Below, one piece after another: positions 46,075-58,800 of a stretch of 64,000 nt of DNA. Source of the stretch: Daldinia sp. FL1419 (taxonomy: Eukaryota; Ascomycota; Sordariomycetes; Xylariales; Hypoxylaceae); the NCBI GenBank assembly GCA_025201765.1, contig MU623372.1:1-64000 (forward strand), written 5' to 3'. Position 1 is the first letter of the stretch, and each line of letters starts with the position of its first letter. The translations under genes and the position numbers were made by a program. The notes under the pieces were generated by a model. It saw only the letters and a list, made by a program, of their open reading frames with translations, searched no databases and was not told where the DNA came from.

Positions 46075-48339
46075 TTATTCCATACCAATGACAGCATTCA
46101 TATTGCCCACCGCAGCGTGAATATGCATCGTCGACCCGGGACGGGCAGGGCCCTTCAGGGCTTCGAGCTTGGATCCCGCCCAGGTTCCAACAGACTTAAC
46201 AATCTTAACGTCCCGCCCCGCAATCCTCAAGCTGCCATCCTCAGTATCTGTGAGCACGTATCCCTCCCACGATTGGGGATATCGCAGTCCGAGGTTGCCG
46301 TTAGTAGACATGTGGACTGCCTGCAGGCAGTCAAACGGCCTGTTGTTGCTGACTAGGCCCCGATTCCCGTACCAAATCGGTTCCATCATACGGATGTATG
46401 TAGCCCCGCTGGTCGTCGTAGTTTCTAGTTGAGTGGGCTGGTTCGGCGACACCCTGCCCGCGTTCACCATGGGGAGCAGGTCGAGAGTGACGTCGCTAGA
46501 AGTGCTCTCCACCCCGAAGCAGGAGCCAAATACGAAGGCGCCGCTGATATCTCCGGAGGTGGACTTGATGTTGACGAAGTAGTCGCGAAGCGGGATCTGC
46601 TCGCTTTGTTGAATTGGCTCCACGACGTAGATGGTGCCGGATATGGTGCTTAGGTATAGCATGGCGGTTTTGGGATCCGCCTTGAGCTCTTCCTGGGGCG
46701 TGATGGACACGGTGATGTTGCCGGAGGTGGTGTGCAGCCCTAGCAAATCGTACAAGGGCCAGTTACCCCCTATCCTGCCGGAGGTAGTGGCTACCTCGGT
46801 GACACGAGAGTCGAGCATGTACGATTCCTTAGCGGGTATAAAAATGAAATCGGAAGCAGACAGCATGAGGCCGGAGTTGTTGTATGCCGTAGGGTGGTCT
46901 GCGCCCGACATGATATCTCCCGAGATCGTGGAGACTCTGGTACAGCCTATGTGGAGCGATAGGTCTTCCAAAAACAGCACGTGCATTTGGATCGAGCCCA
47001 GGGACAACACGCCTATCTCGGCGTTCTCAGGTGCCCAGATGGTCGCGCGCATCTCTACGCAGGGCCAGATGTTCGGGTTCAGGGGGTTGTGGTTCCTCGG
47101 CACGCTCACCTTCAGCGCTTGCTCTTCTTCGTTCACGAGAAGGTCGATGAGAATGCCCTTGTCGTTTGTGGCGGCTTCCCAAACCATTCGCGGGTAGCCG
47201 CCCGCGTCGAGACGGCGTATATTAATTTTTCCGCCGATGCGCACCTCGGCGTTGCCCAAGCGCGTGTGCTGGTCCTGTATGAAGGTGATATTATGGAACG
47301 AATCAAAGTTGAGCGCCATGGTCTGGCTCTCGAAGCGATACACTGAGTTGGTGTAGTCCAGAGTAGGATCATAGGGCGCCCCAGGTGCCATGGCCCTGGC
47401 GTTGTTTATGGTCGCGTACGGCGATTCATGGATGGGCTGCGCCACGATCGTCTTCTTCTGAGCAACCATTGTTGGTGGGCGGATGGGTTCTTTTTGCACG
47501 AGCCAAGGACTAAGACTTAGGGGGAAAAGTAGGATGGAAATGGGAAGTTAGAGGGTCCAGCTTACATGATGGTCTTGTTTTATAATGCGGAGCGAGTTCG
47601 CTAGAAGTACGATCGAGATAACCATCATCAGGCCAAGCATCGAGGACCTCCAACCGAGCCACGTAGGCAGCCGTCTCCTGACTCGTCGAGTCCAGTGCAT
47701 TGTGTTACCGCTCTCTTCGGCGATTGGCTGGCCGATGCTCTCGGGGCTGCGGCCCAGGAGTCTCGCGTTCTCTACGGCGTTTGGCGCGCCCATGGTAGGG
47801 GTGAATGTGCTGTAGCCTCTAGATTGGGGCTGTTGGTTGGTGGGTGGGATTGGGTATATTGGCGATGGTGAATACGCCGGTGGAGCGTCCGAATATACGG
47901 AAGTTTGTCCTCGTGTTGGATAATTCCTGAAAGGGGTGTATGGCAATGACGAGTGAGAGTACGTATGCGTGAACGTGGAATGGCATCGGTGTTGACGTGG
48001 TGCAGTTGAGCTGCTAGCAGCGTAGTGTTCCAGCCGCCCCGGTTGCCCGGTGAGGCCTGATCCCGCAGCAGCATGGTTGTAGTTATGATGATAATACTCT
48101 GCCGTCCGAGCATTTGACGGCTCCTTTTCCTCCTCAGCTTCTAGAGCTTTTGATTCAGCGCCAGACTCGGATCTCTGCTGGAGCGTAGGGTCGGGGACCA
48201 AGATGTTTGGCACGTTGGGGACGGCATGAGACGAGGATGACGGTGCGGCGAAGTAACCGTCCGAAGGCGATAATTGATCTGCATAGCCGTCGCCATCCGA
48301 TTCACCGGTCATGGAATATAGGCCGCCAGCGTACGGCAT
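46075..48339 (-). CDS. Single-pass membrane protein with repeated T-S-G strand motifs
   Basis: Two exons, 48339-47566 and 47457-46075, joined in phase 0 by a 108-nt intron (GTAAGC..GCTCAG), give 718 residues; other acceptors (for example at 47510) break the frame. Residues 1-230 are Ser/Pro/Tyr-rich and probably cytoplasmic. A single transmembrane helix lies at about 232-254 (SSMLGLMMVISIVLLANSL), flanked by Arg-rich sequence on its N-terminal side. The C-terminal 460 residues contain recurring strand-turn motifs TxSGxI/V: VSTISGDIMSG, TTSGRIGG, HTTSGNITV, STISGTIYV, STSGDISG, STSSDVTL. This resembles the beta-helical DUF4097-type putative adhesin fold found in fungal and bacterial surface proteins. 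An outward-facing cell-surface role is inferred from topology only. Confidence 0.8.
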
Positions 48340-51300
48340 AGTGATATTCGGTTCGTTGAAACCGTCTTGGCGGAGATTGAAACTATCGCCAAGCTGCTTC
48401 TTTGTTACACCCGAGACGCCCGCTGTGTTTTACTGCAGCCGCCCCAAGAAATAAGCCAATGGCATTAACAAGCTAGTAGATAACTATATAACTGGTTCTT
48501 GTTCTTGTGTTCTCCAAAATGAGACGTAAAATGAATCTATCTCGAGTGGTGTGATGCTAGGGAATATCACAGAACGTGGTGGTTTTGACTACGGCACGGT
48601 AAGGCTGCGACTAACACGACACGGCTAATACGCTAGATATAATAATTGTTGAGACGATAGGATACGATACTACAGACGATCCTCGGCAACTCGCCTGCCT
48701 ACCAACTATGAACTTATGAACTCCGATCGCCAACCAGCAGCGCCTCTAGCCCAATTGTAGTCAAGAAGGCTGCGTAAGCCCTATCTGCAGTCTCCGCACG
48801 TTGCGCCGTATAGAATCTTCAGACGTAGCTCGATGAAGCCCTGGGGCGGAGCGGTGAGTATAGTCTTATCGAAGCACATATATTTGCAGCAAGGCGTTTC
48901 GAAAAGGGAAGTTGGGTAGAAAGAAGGCGCCGGCATTGGATATGCGCTATTGCTTTGTTTCTACCTAAGATCTGTATAACGCCAGGATTACTTTGGGTAT
49001 AATGCGACACCATGCTGCATACTGCTACCGAATACCCCGCTGCTATGCTTCGTTCTTCCTCCCCCTGTCTCTTCTCTTTCTTTCTTTCTTTCTTCCTTTT
49101 TCTTTTTTTTAGAAAAAAGTCCTACGGACGTGCGATCCCCCGCTTCTAAGACCCGAGTGATACGTCAGCTCCTTGCTTTTTAATCTATACGTAGTTCCAT
49201 GAGTCGGATGGCGAATTCAGTATATTGTTGTGCTTGTGATTGGCTTAGAGAAATCCGGATAGTTGAAGCCTAGAAGAGCTGACGAGTATTGGTATACTCC
49301 TTCGTATACTATACCTACTAGGGCTTATGGTCTATCTATACGATGACGACACTCTCGGCTAGTCGACGGCCCCACGGTGGGATATAGTGTCCTTAGTATG
49401 CTCAGTCTACCCTGGATCTCATCAGCCCTAACCGTCTTCATACGTAGTCTTATCCGAAATGCGCGGCTCCGCGATTGAGTTTCCGATCGCGTCGAAGATC
49501 CGCCACGTGAGGAGGGTCCGGCATGCGGACTGTATTCTCCAGCCTTAGGCTGCGGGATGTTGCCGCATAGTATGCTGATGTATACAAGCGTTCGTAGGAG
49601 TCATGGTGTCGTAGCTTTATGTAAACATAGATCTAGTCAGCGCTGGTGTTTGAGACACATAGGAGTAAACAGTCCGTTCTGACTCAGGACAGCTTAGGGG
49701 TAGCCGTTGAGATGAGATTGTGTTGTGATGACAGCCCTAGCTGCCAGCGCGAAGTCAAACTATGTCTAGAGTATAGGATAATCTTCATAGTTCACACGCG
49801 AATTCATTTAGTAATTGCTAGTCTTCACTGTAATTAACCTTTCGCCATCTTATAGATGAAGTACCGTGTGTCTTTCTTGAGTTTGAGTTTGACTTCTCTC
49901 GCCTAGTGTGACATCCATCGCTGTGAAGTTCCTGGTTTAACCACCGGCGAACTCACGATTAAAAGGCATGTACCGTAACATAGAATCTACATCTCATCAG
50001 TATCTCACTTGTATATAGACATTCAATATATGTGGATATGGTTCCAGTTAAAAAAGTTTGTGGGCTGTCGGTGATTGATAAGATGAATCTAAGCTACTCA
50101 TAGTAAGGGATAATGAGTAAGGGTACAGATGAGATGTGATAGTACTCGGTCTAGATTTTCATAGCGTGATGTAGGAAAAGTCAAATATTGACGCCACTGA
50201 GCATCGACGATATTTGGAATTTGGATACTCTAACCTAACCGTTGGGGGTTTGTCCTCGGAGATGTAGACATCGCCATCTGATGCTGATTCAGGGGGTCCG
50301 CCACATGAAAGTGAATCCTCTAACCTAGGTTAGAGCATTGGATAATCCGAAGTCGCGACAATAGTTAATGAGAGAAAGTCTATGCGAGTCATAGTATGTC
50401 AACGTCGCTATATTGTTTTTTTGCTTAGTGTATACATATCCCATACATAGGTATATATGATATATAGATGGTCGTGTGGGTAAGGTGTTCTCGTGATCTA
50501 AGCTCGTACAGTCCCGAGTTCTAGCTGTATGGGGATGGCATTCATTCTGGGGCTTTGCAGCTCATAGGCATCTTGATATGAGTAGGTTTATATGATGGAT
50601 CTATCCGGCTAGGCGTCGAGGAGGAAATCACACCTTCCCCCAGGGGCTAGGTAGTATCTCGAGATTCGTCTTGGCTAGATTACCTTCTCGTGTCGCCTTC
50701 CAGGCGAACAGAAGTTGAGGTCGGTGTAGATAAGAAAGAGTTCCAATTAACCTAACTACGGTGCTCCGATCCACGATAGAGGAATCCCTAAGAGATCACC
50801 ACTCAGGGGTTACTAGAACCTGTAGGTCTTCTGTAGCGATACTAATCTACTCTTCCCCATGACGGGCATTGTCGTCTATTCGCTGGTAACACATCTCGTT
50901 TCACAGATGTGACTCGGGTAGTCGAGATGGCATTTAGGCACAACAAAATTGTGCCTGTGTTACGCTCAGCATTTCACGCTCGTCGTGTCACTCCCCCTAG
51001 AAAAAGGGGGTAACCCAACTTGTTCTAGCCATTACTCAACCCTTTTCCTTCCCGACAAGTCAAATTTTAGACGAAGATAATATGAGTACCCGCGATTGGG
51101 GTTCTTGGTACCAAATTCCCCGATGTTTAATGAGGATTTACCTGTTAGATATCGCCTAGCCGCCGTGTCGTGGGGTGTCATCGAGAATCAATATAAGCCC
51201 CCCCCCGCCGGCAGATGGCATATCTGCCATTCCCCGACGAGGTTAGAACATGCCATTCGTATTCCGGCCGCCGCCTTTAGCGAGATTATATTGCGTAGAT

Positions 51301-52800
51301 CGTAGCAGCGTAATATAACGTCGCGGGGAGCAATCCGCACTCTTCCTTCGACTACTGGCTTTTACGCATCTATCCTCACATGCCGGATTGTCTTTGAGAT
51401 GCTCGGAGTTGTCGGTATCCTGGTGCTACCGCACTTTGCACGAAGTTTAGGGCAACCGCTTTAGGGGCGGGTCGGGCCCAGGCCTGGCGTAGGCCTGGGC
51501 CGTGACATCGTTGTTCTCGTACTGCAGCGGAGGTTTTCCAGGATATTCGTTGGGCCGTAATCAACCACTAACCTCCCGTAACGTACACCATAGTCGTAGC
51601 GGATAGTCGTGGCTTACTATCAGCATCTAGAAGTTGGTTTCCGCCACTCGAGCTGGATGTTTTTTTTAACACATGTCCCATGGTACGTCTCTGCGGTGAG
51701 TTCCGATTAATCATTCAAGATGATTTTCGCAAGAGGATTTCCGGAAACAGTTCACAAGTCGCTAGTCAGTAGCGTATGGAGCGCTGCAAAACGACCTTAT
51801 GGACTATACGAATAACTGGATACCAGCTAGTGAGTATTGCGGTTCATCCGCATCGAGCTCTTTCTGTGGCGGCGGTAGTGTCCGACATTGGTTTCCGGAG
51901 AGGGCCTATGCAGCTACGAGTAGCACAGCAGATTCTGTCACGACGTTCTAGAAACACAATTATTTCTGTAGAAGGCCGGTTAGGGCAAATTAGTCTATCG
52001 TTTCCGTGCCGTCTCATCCCGATCAAGCCCGTCGTGACTCGTAGCGGCCGCCCTAGCCGCTAGTGGCGCGCCTGGAAGACCATAGCTACGTCAATAGCAA
52101 ACGGATGACTGTTGATAGTGTAATGATGACCTAAAGTACACTTCTAATACGGTGATAGAATAAGATTCGGTGAATGGTATATGGATTCTTATAGCGAGTT
52201 ATTACTCGTAAGAAGGACCCCTATTTCTCCTTTAGGAGGTATACATCCTGCGAATAATATTGCGTCCGGGGGGGATTATTCTTAAAACCGCGCCCGGCTT
52301 ACGGTATACGGTGTTTCGGCCTTTCCATCTGATTACTTATGACAGGTCTATATGCGCCCGATATAAATTACCGCTAGACTACCGGTAACGCGACATTTGG
52401 TCATTCCGTCAGCTATGATGTCGGTAGCCAGTAGGTAACTAAGGAGCCTCCGAGCTTATTACATGTCATTCTCCAAGAGCTCCTGCTCACTTAAGTATTA
52501 CAAACCTTTCTAGCCTAGCAGATGTAAAATAGTATTTGCCAAGGCCGATTCGTACAATCTTCGGGGATTATAGTATCGCCATATCTTCACCCCAAGAGGA
52601 GAACTCCAACTCAAAATAGAATAGACGCGTATAATGTTTACGATTCATATTGTGGCTGTACTGTGAATCGTATTTCCCGTTTTATAGGGCGCGAGTTTCA
52701 GTAAGCTAAGATACCGGACCATATAAGAGCATTTCCTAATTTTGCTACCTCATGATTCCTCAAACCTTGGCTTAGGTTGGGGTAAAGAACACACCTAGGT
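48340..52800. other. Gene desert, left part
   Basis: No frame longer than about 95 codons has any recognisable similarity. A (TTTC)n pyrimidine tract lies at about 49072-49110. Hairpin-forming sequences lie at 50936-50956, about 50992-51010 and 51475-51501. Composition is mixed rather than AT-rich, so this is not a typical RIP block. Decayed retroelement sequence is possible but unproven. Confidence 0.4.
51475..51501. repeat. Perfect 11-bp inverted repeat hairpin
   Basis: GGCCCAGGCCT, a 5-base loop GGCGT, then AGGCCTGGGCC: an exact GC-rich stem of 11 bp, with no gene nearby. Confidence 0.85.
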
Positions 52801-55800
52801 AGGTTAGGGATATATCACCTGTAGCCGAACTAGGTACCTTGGAAGTGTTACGCCGTTTGTAGAAATACAAAGTAAAGAAAAAGCTTTCCAAGTCCAAACT
52901 ATTAAGTTGGACCAAGCGTCTACTTAGCCAGCAACCTCACACATTATGGATATTATGGTCCAATAACAGCCTCGTCGTTACACACGATAGTTCCTTAGGG
53001 GGTCGAACTAGGCGAATTTTACAGGCCAACGGTGTTTGAATTGACGCTTGGCAGCCGATTTGCTGGCAGCGTGAACGTGCATATGGGTGGGTACGTGAGG
53101 CGAGAGAGCCACAACCCTTTGACCAGATTTAGAATTCAGGTCGGGTAGTGTGCCGGATTTTCCGAGCTTGGAGTTTGCCTTGTGACTTGCCATTCTGGTG
53201 GGTTTACACCGTCTAGCAGGAAACTAGTGGAGATTGAGGCTCTGACGAGACCTTTTAACGACATGGAACTTTACGTCGTGTAGTTGCAATTAGCCTCGCC
53301 TGGACATGCTCTGGATATGTCTGGACACATAGCTTAATCGTGATTCATACATCTGACCTGGACCCGAGTAATGTTTATGAGCGCATTGATGAATGCCAAG
53401 GTGTGGGTTGGTGAGGTCGGACGGCATATGTCTAGTGTTGTCTTGCCTCTTTAGGCAGTTATCAAGGTTCTTCGCCTGCGCCAGCATATACGAATAGTAT
53501 AGATGAGAGAGTTATGCCGTTAGCCTGAGGCTGTGCCGAGGCCCGTTTATATTTTCCGTCCTTGACAGAACTCCCTTGCTACGTGATTATGTGTGTCTTG
53601 GATGTGATGCCGTCTTATCACTAAACACCTTGGCTAAGATATGCGATGGAAGGACCTCGATCCATCATATTGGAAAGAAAGGAAGGCGATTGGATGATAG
53701 GAGTATCGAGTGTTATCCAATGGGATTGTCGAAGCTCACAGCATATTTTCCCCTGCTACACAGCCGCTGCGAGGGGTGTCAATGTTTGTTTGACTTGTCA
53801 TATCTCTAGAGGACCTCAACGAAACAAATGTGGTGCTAAAGGGCGCGGATGGTGAGTGTTCTGGTCGGCTAAATGTACCCAACCTCACTTATACATTCGA
53901 ATATGCCGCTTGGCTCGTGGGGATAGGAACAACGCATGAGGGCTGATCGCTTCGTGAGCTGTTTAACCGTAAATGTCCCTCTAACGTCGCTGTCGCATGA
54001 AATGATATACATGCAGCGGTGTCAAGATGTATCCTCACTGGGAGGGTTGAGAAGCAAGCAGTGTAACGTTTGAGCGGAGCGCGGGCTGCTGCATGTTGCG
54101 CCGCTTGGAATCTCGGTAGCTACCCAGGGTTGACGCCGGAGAGTGATCACATATTGGATATATTGGAATGGGATGGATACCTGTTGCATACCATAATGGA
54201 AGGTTCTGTTCGTCATATTGAATATCGATCCTAATATCTGGCGTTCCATTAACTATCAAGCAACATAATAACCGGTACTTGAGATACGACGTTACTAGTA
54301 AGGCTGGAAGGATGAGTCAAAAGGGGATCCAAAGATCCAAAGATCCCGACCTAGCGTAAGATGCGCATTATGCGCATTGACCATGTCTCGAATGTCTAGC
54401 GGCTAACGGCGAGCCATTATCGTAGGGCGTTCTGGATTTCTAAGATCTGACTGGACAGTAATAAGTAAAAAGATGGCAAGATGCTACATAGTATGTAACA
54501 CGATAAGACCAGGATGAAAATTTTCATTCTCATCCCGTACCGGAGAATTGGTAGAAAAGGTAAAAGGCTCTAAAAGGCTCTAAAGGGCTCTTTTCGATTA
54601 AACCGACTAAATGCGAGTTTGTGGAGTTTAGGTGAAGTCCGTACGAGAGATTCTCGGCCTTCTTCTAGATGGATCTTACGTACGATAACGTGACCAATGA
54701 TGCGCAAGTAAGGCGCATGATTATCCCGAGAATCGAGGCTCACGGGAGAGACGAGCTGAGAAAGGCAAAAAAGAAAAAGGAAAGAAAAAAAAAAGTAAAG
54801 ATTATGAATCTTGATAGGCTGACATTGTTTCTTCAGCTTCTTATTTACCTGTTTGTAGGCTTTTGGCGGCGCATCTTTAAGCGCGGAATAAATAGATAAA
54901 AAGCAAAAAGCTGATTGCCTTCCTGATACCGCTAGAGCTCCAGCTGTCGGTACTATGTAGGCGCTCCAGATCCTTGAACAAACAAAAAGGTCAATCAGGA
55001 CTATAAAGTAGTTACCTGATTAGGTAAAGCGTTGGTTGGTTAGGATCGAAAAAAATATTTCCAAGGTCTAGATGACCAATCAGCTACTAACCCGGGCGCA
55101 GGATCCAAGATTCCTAGTTAATCAATCTAGATAAAGGCGGCAACTTTTTCTGTCGGTCAACTTTCTTTTCTAAGACGGTGAAGAAAATAAATAGTTGTAA
55201 AACCCGTTGTGACGAGTGTTGGCAGGATGACAGCGGATACGTGGTGGTAGACACGCACGCACGATGTCTTCATCACGAGGTACCTGCATATTGTATGGAT
55301 CCGTATTGCCTGTAGGTATCGTCTGTATTACGTGCCTATGTAGGTAAGTAAAGTTTTAATGACCTAACTAACTAGATTAATACCTACCTAGGTATTTGTC
55401 GGTATGTAGGTATGTATCGTCGGTATCGCTGAAGATGTTACCAAGAAAATAATTAAGACTCGTGGAGCGATCCAATGGACTGGACAAACGGAAATGCCCA
55501 TTGGGTCGCAAAAAGTATCGCAAGGATAAGTTGTCAGGCTGTCGGGTCCGGCATGACCGCCGGGCTCTGCACTAAAACGAACCGGTAAACTAAGCCTTAG
55601 CCGGAAATGTTCTGGAAGCTTTCTAGAAAGAAGCTTTATTGCGCGACGAATAATGGATTTCTGATCGGCGCTACGTAATGCCTACCCAAAGTACATCCAT
55701 GAATAAAATGCATGTACTTGTACCAAACTGGCAAACGTGCGGAGTATTCTTACTTTAGGTACCAAAACTACCTGTTAGCATCCCCAATCCATGTCCATAT

Positions 55801-58800
55801 AATAGATCCATGTACTTTAGTATCCTTATTATGTACGATTATTGTGTAAATATTCCATTCTTCTGTGTTTTAAATTTTTAATTTTTTTTTTTACATTCCT
55901 TCTTCGGAGTGTAAGCCACGGAGACCTCGGAGGTTATAATCCTGGGTTCGGAGCTATTGTCTAGCTCTTTCCCCGATCAAGTATTATTTTGAGAGATGTA
56001 GGCATTCATCTTCCCGTCTGCTTTTCGTACACAACTCACTGTGTAGATCGGATGAGGTGGCATCCTTTGTGGAGTTCATAATTTGGACTTTTTTTCCTCG
56101 CATGGCTGAACCCCTTGACTACGGTTCCGGTCGGCATACAGGTAATCTTGTAGTCGCATGTTATTGCGTTCCCGCGCATTCGCTTGGCCTAGAAGGGGGC
56201 AACGATATTTTCCGGTTTTTTTATGGGCGTTTTATTTTATTTTATTTCTTGGTAAGGGGAGAAGTTGCGGTGAAAGCATGAATACGTTAGGGTGGGTTCA
56301 AAGTGAACAAATTAGTTTACTTACTCAGATGGGGGTTATGGGGCTTTGAAATTCAGTCCTCAGCCTCTCTTTGTAAATGATGATTTTACTAACCTCGGCG
56401 TGAAGATATTTGGTATGGTAGATATAATGTAGGCATTAGGTATGCATGGTGTATGTAGTAGTAGTAGTAGTGGTAGGTATTGGTATAGGCGAATAGGTTT
56501 CGATGCGACGCACATGGAACTCACGATTTCGCTCCAGCAAGGCTGCTTTCCCCTCCCTGCTGGAGTCATCAAGCTCCGGTATTGCAGCCGAATACAGCAC
56601 TGCTGACGATCATAGCCGTGATGTCACGTCTACTGACAGGCTACTAGCCTTGCTGAAAATGGTAGTGTAAGCAGTGGATCCCACGCCTTGTGTCTTTTTA
56701 AGATTTCTGTTCCTTGCCTTTATCGGCGGAGGTGAGGCTGTTTCGAGAACGGACATGTGCTATGCCTGTGTCCTGCATGGTCCGCGTGGCTGATCTTGAC
56801 CTGATTCATACCCCTCGCACTTCCAACGACGACTTTGAGCTGTCCAATGATGCAAACTGCTATCTTCTCTCATATGTCTTCACCAACTGCCGACACCTCT
56901 TCTTCCAACTGGCAGAGAGAGATCTACGTTTCCATCCAAGGGCTTGTCATGTACTTAGCGGCTTGCGCGTCTATTAGTGATTCGATATTTCAAGATCCCT
57001 ATCAAAAGATTCGACAGAGATAGGCAGATAACTGTCCCCGTCTAACAGTAATTGATCGATCAGCAAACTGAACGTTTCCTATCGAGCGGCCATTTTTTCT
57101 TGACTGCTACTTCAAGTCTGGCAACATAATATAAATAGTGTCTGCCGAGGAAGCTTGGCCCCAAAAAGTCGCGTGCGTCCAATTATGATTTGAGGGGCGA
57201 TGATACTGTAATCATCTAGGATAATATCGGCCGAGCCAGTCACATTGCGCGACAATCACGAGATGCTGTAGCACGAGAGGGTTCGCTGAGAGGGGCAACA
57301 TGAGATTGCTGATTTGGATGAATAAGGGCGGTACGATTCAAGGTATGCTAGGTAGGTAGGTATGCATTTTATGTATGGACGGGCAGTACCTACATTATTG
57401 TATGCTATGTATGTACGGTAGCATCTTTTGTGCAGGACCTGGGAGACCAGTAATTGCCAGTAAAAACTTTCATGCATGTGGTTGATTCGAAACCGTTCGA
57501 CAACAACCGTCGCAGTGTTCCTGCCGTGATAGTCGAGGGGTAGGAGAGCATGTTTCTTGTGTGACATTGCGCATCTGCAAGTCATACATGACTTCTGCAG
57601 TACGATAATGCTGAAGGTGGCTATGGGCTACGGGTTTATTCAACGAAGGTTTGAGACAGACCTTTAGGGAGACCTGTCGATTTAAGTCTGGTATCAGAAA
57701 TCAGGGATATGAAAACCGGGTTAGGTAATTGAGGGAAGCAAGCAGGAAAAACCCCCAAACTGTAAAAAAATAAAAAATAAAAAAAAGCGTCTATTTGGTG
57801 AGTAGACTAGTAAGATGATGCCCTCGTCACCTTCTTTCGTCTATCGAAGAAGAACTAAGAGGCGTTCAGGGCGTTTCAACTTTAACTCTGGGTTAATACA
57901 CTAGCTTCATTGGTCATTCAGCAACCTCTGGAGTTCTGGCTGGCAAGCTGGGTATGGGGCTGGTGTGGCGACCGGGCTGTTATTGCCTTTAGGTCTGATT
58001 GGCCTTTTTACCTTGATTTCTAGAATGGCATTGGTTGCAGCGTGTACTACTACTGGCTGATACTCCACCATGAATAATCAAGCGTGGTCTCTGATTGGCT
58101 TTGTTCGTATCATCAGGTGCTTCTAGCATTCTTCCATCATCCCTCGCTGCTTTATACTGTACGGCTAAAGAAGACAGGGGCGTCGGCGGACTATTCCGCA
58201 TGGGTACCGAGACCCCTCCTTACGCGATTGGAACGAATCATATGATTGGATGTTTTTGCTTGATTCTGCTTCTTCTAGCGCTATTCTAGCGTAGCGCCAC
58301 TTTTTAAATACGTAGCACAGTACGTATGTTACCTCACCTGGCTGAAGCGACTGGGGCAGCCAACTGGGAAAGAGAGCGGACGCTACTCCTTACTGGCCGC
58401 TCTGTGGTTTTATGTTTCTCTCTGATAGTGAAGGATGACGACAATGGAATAGGTACAGCTAGTCAGGCAGAGAGGTAAGGTAAGGCTTCGAAGCCTGACC
58501 TTATTATTGTTTAGTATTACCAAAAAAGGCAGCACTAGGGCTAGTAGGTAATAGGTGCTATGCGCAACCGGTAACCCTTATTATTGGCTTCATCGCTCAT
58601 GGGCTCTCTGTTGGTATCGTTGGGTCTCTAGTCTTAGGTCTCATAGGTGCGCACGTAGATACGATACATAAACTTAAGTACATGAATGTAAGAGCAGAAA
58701 AGGAAGAGGTATGCAATTGAACGCTGGCCGACAACTGGAAGGGCTAAAGGGAAGGCTTCGCCCAGCCCGATTTGCTTCTCTTTCCCACCCGTCGAGAACC

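Noticed and set aside
46631..47197. A 188-codon plus-strand frame
   Set aside because: It is antisense to the membrane protein exon and has no recognisable domain.
51096..52063. Small frames in the desert as retroelement remnants
   Set aside because: None contains a reverse transcriptase, integrase or protease motif.
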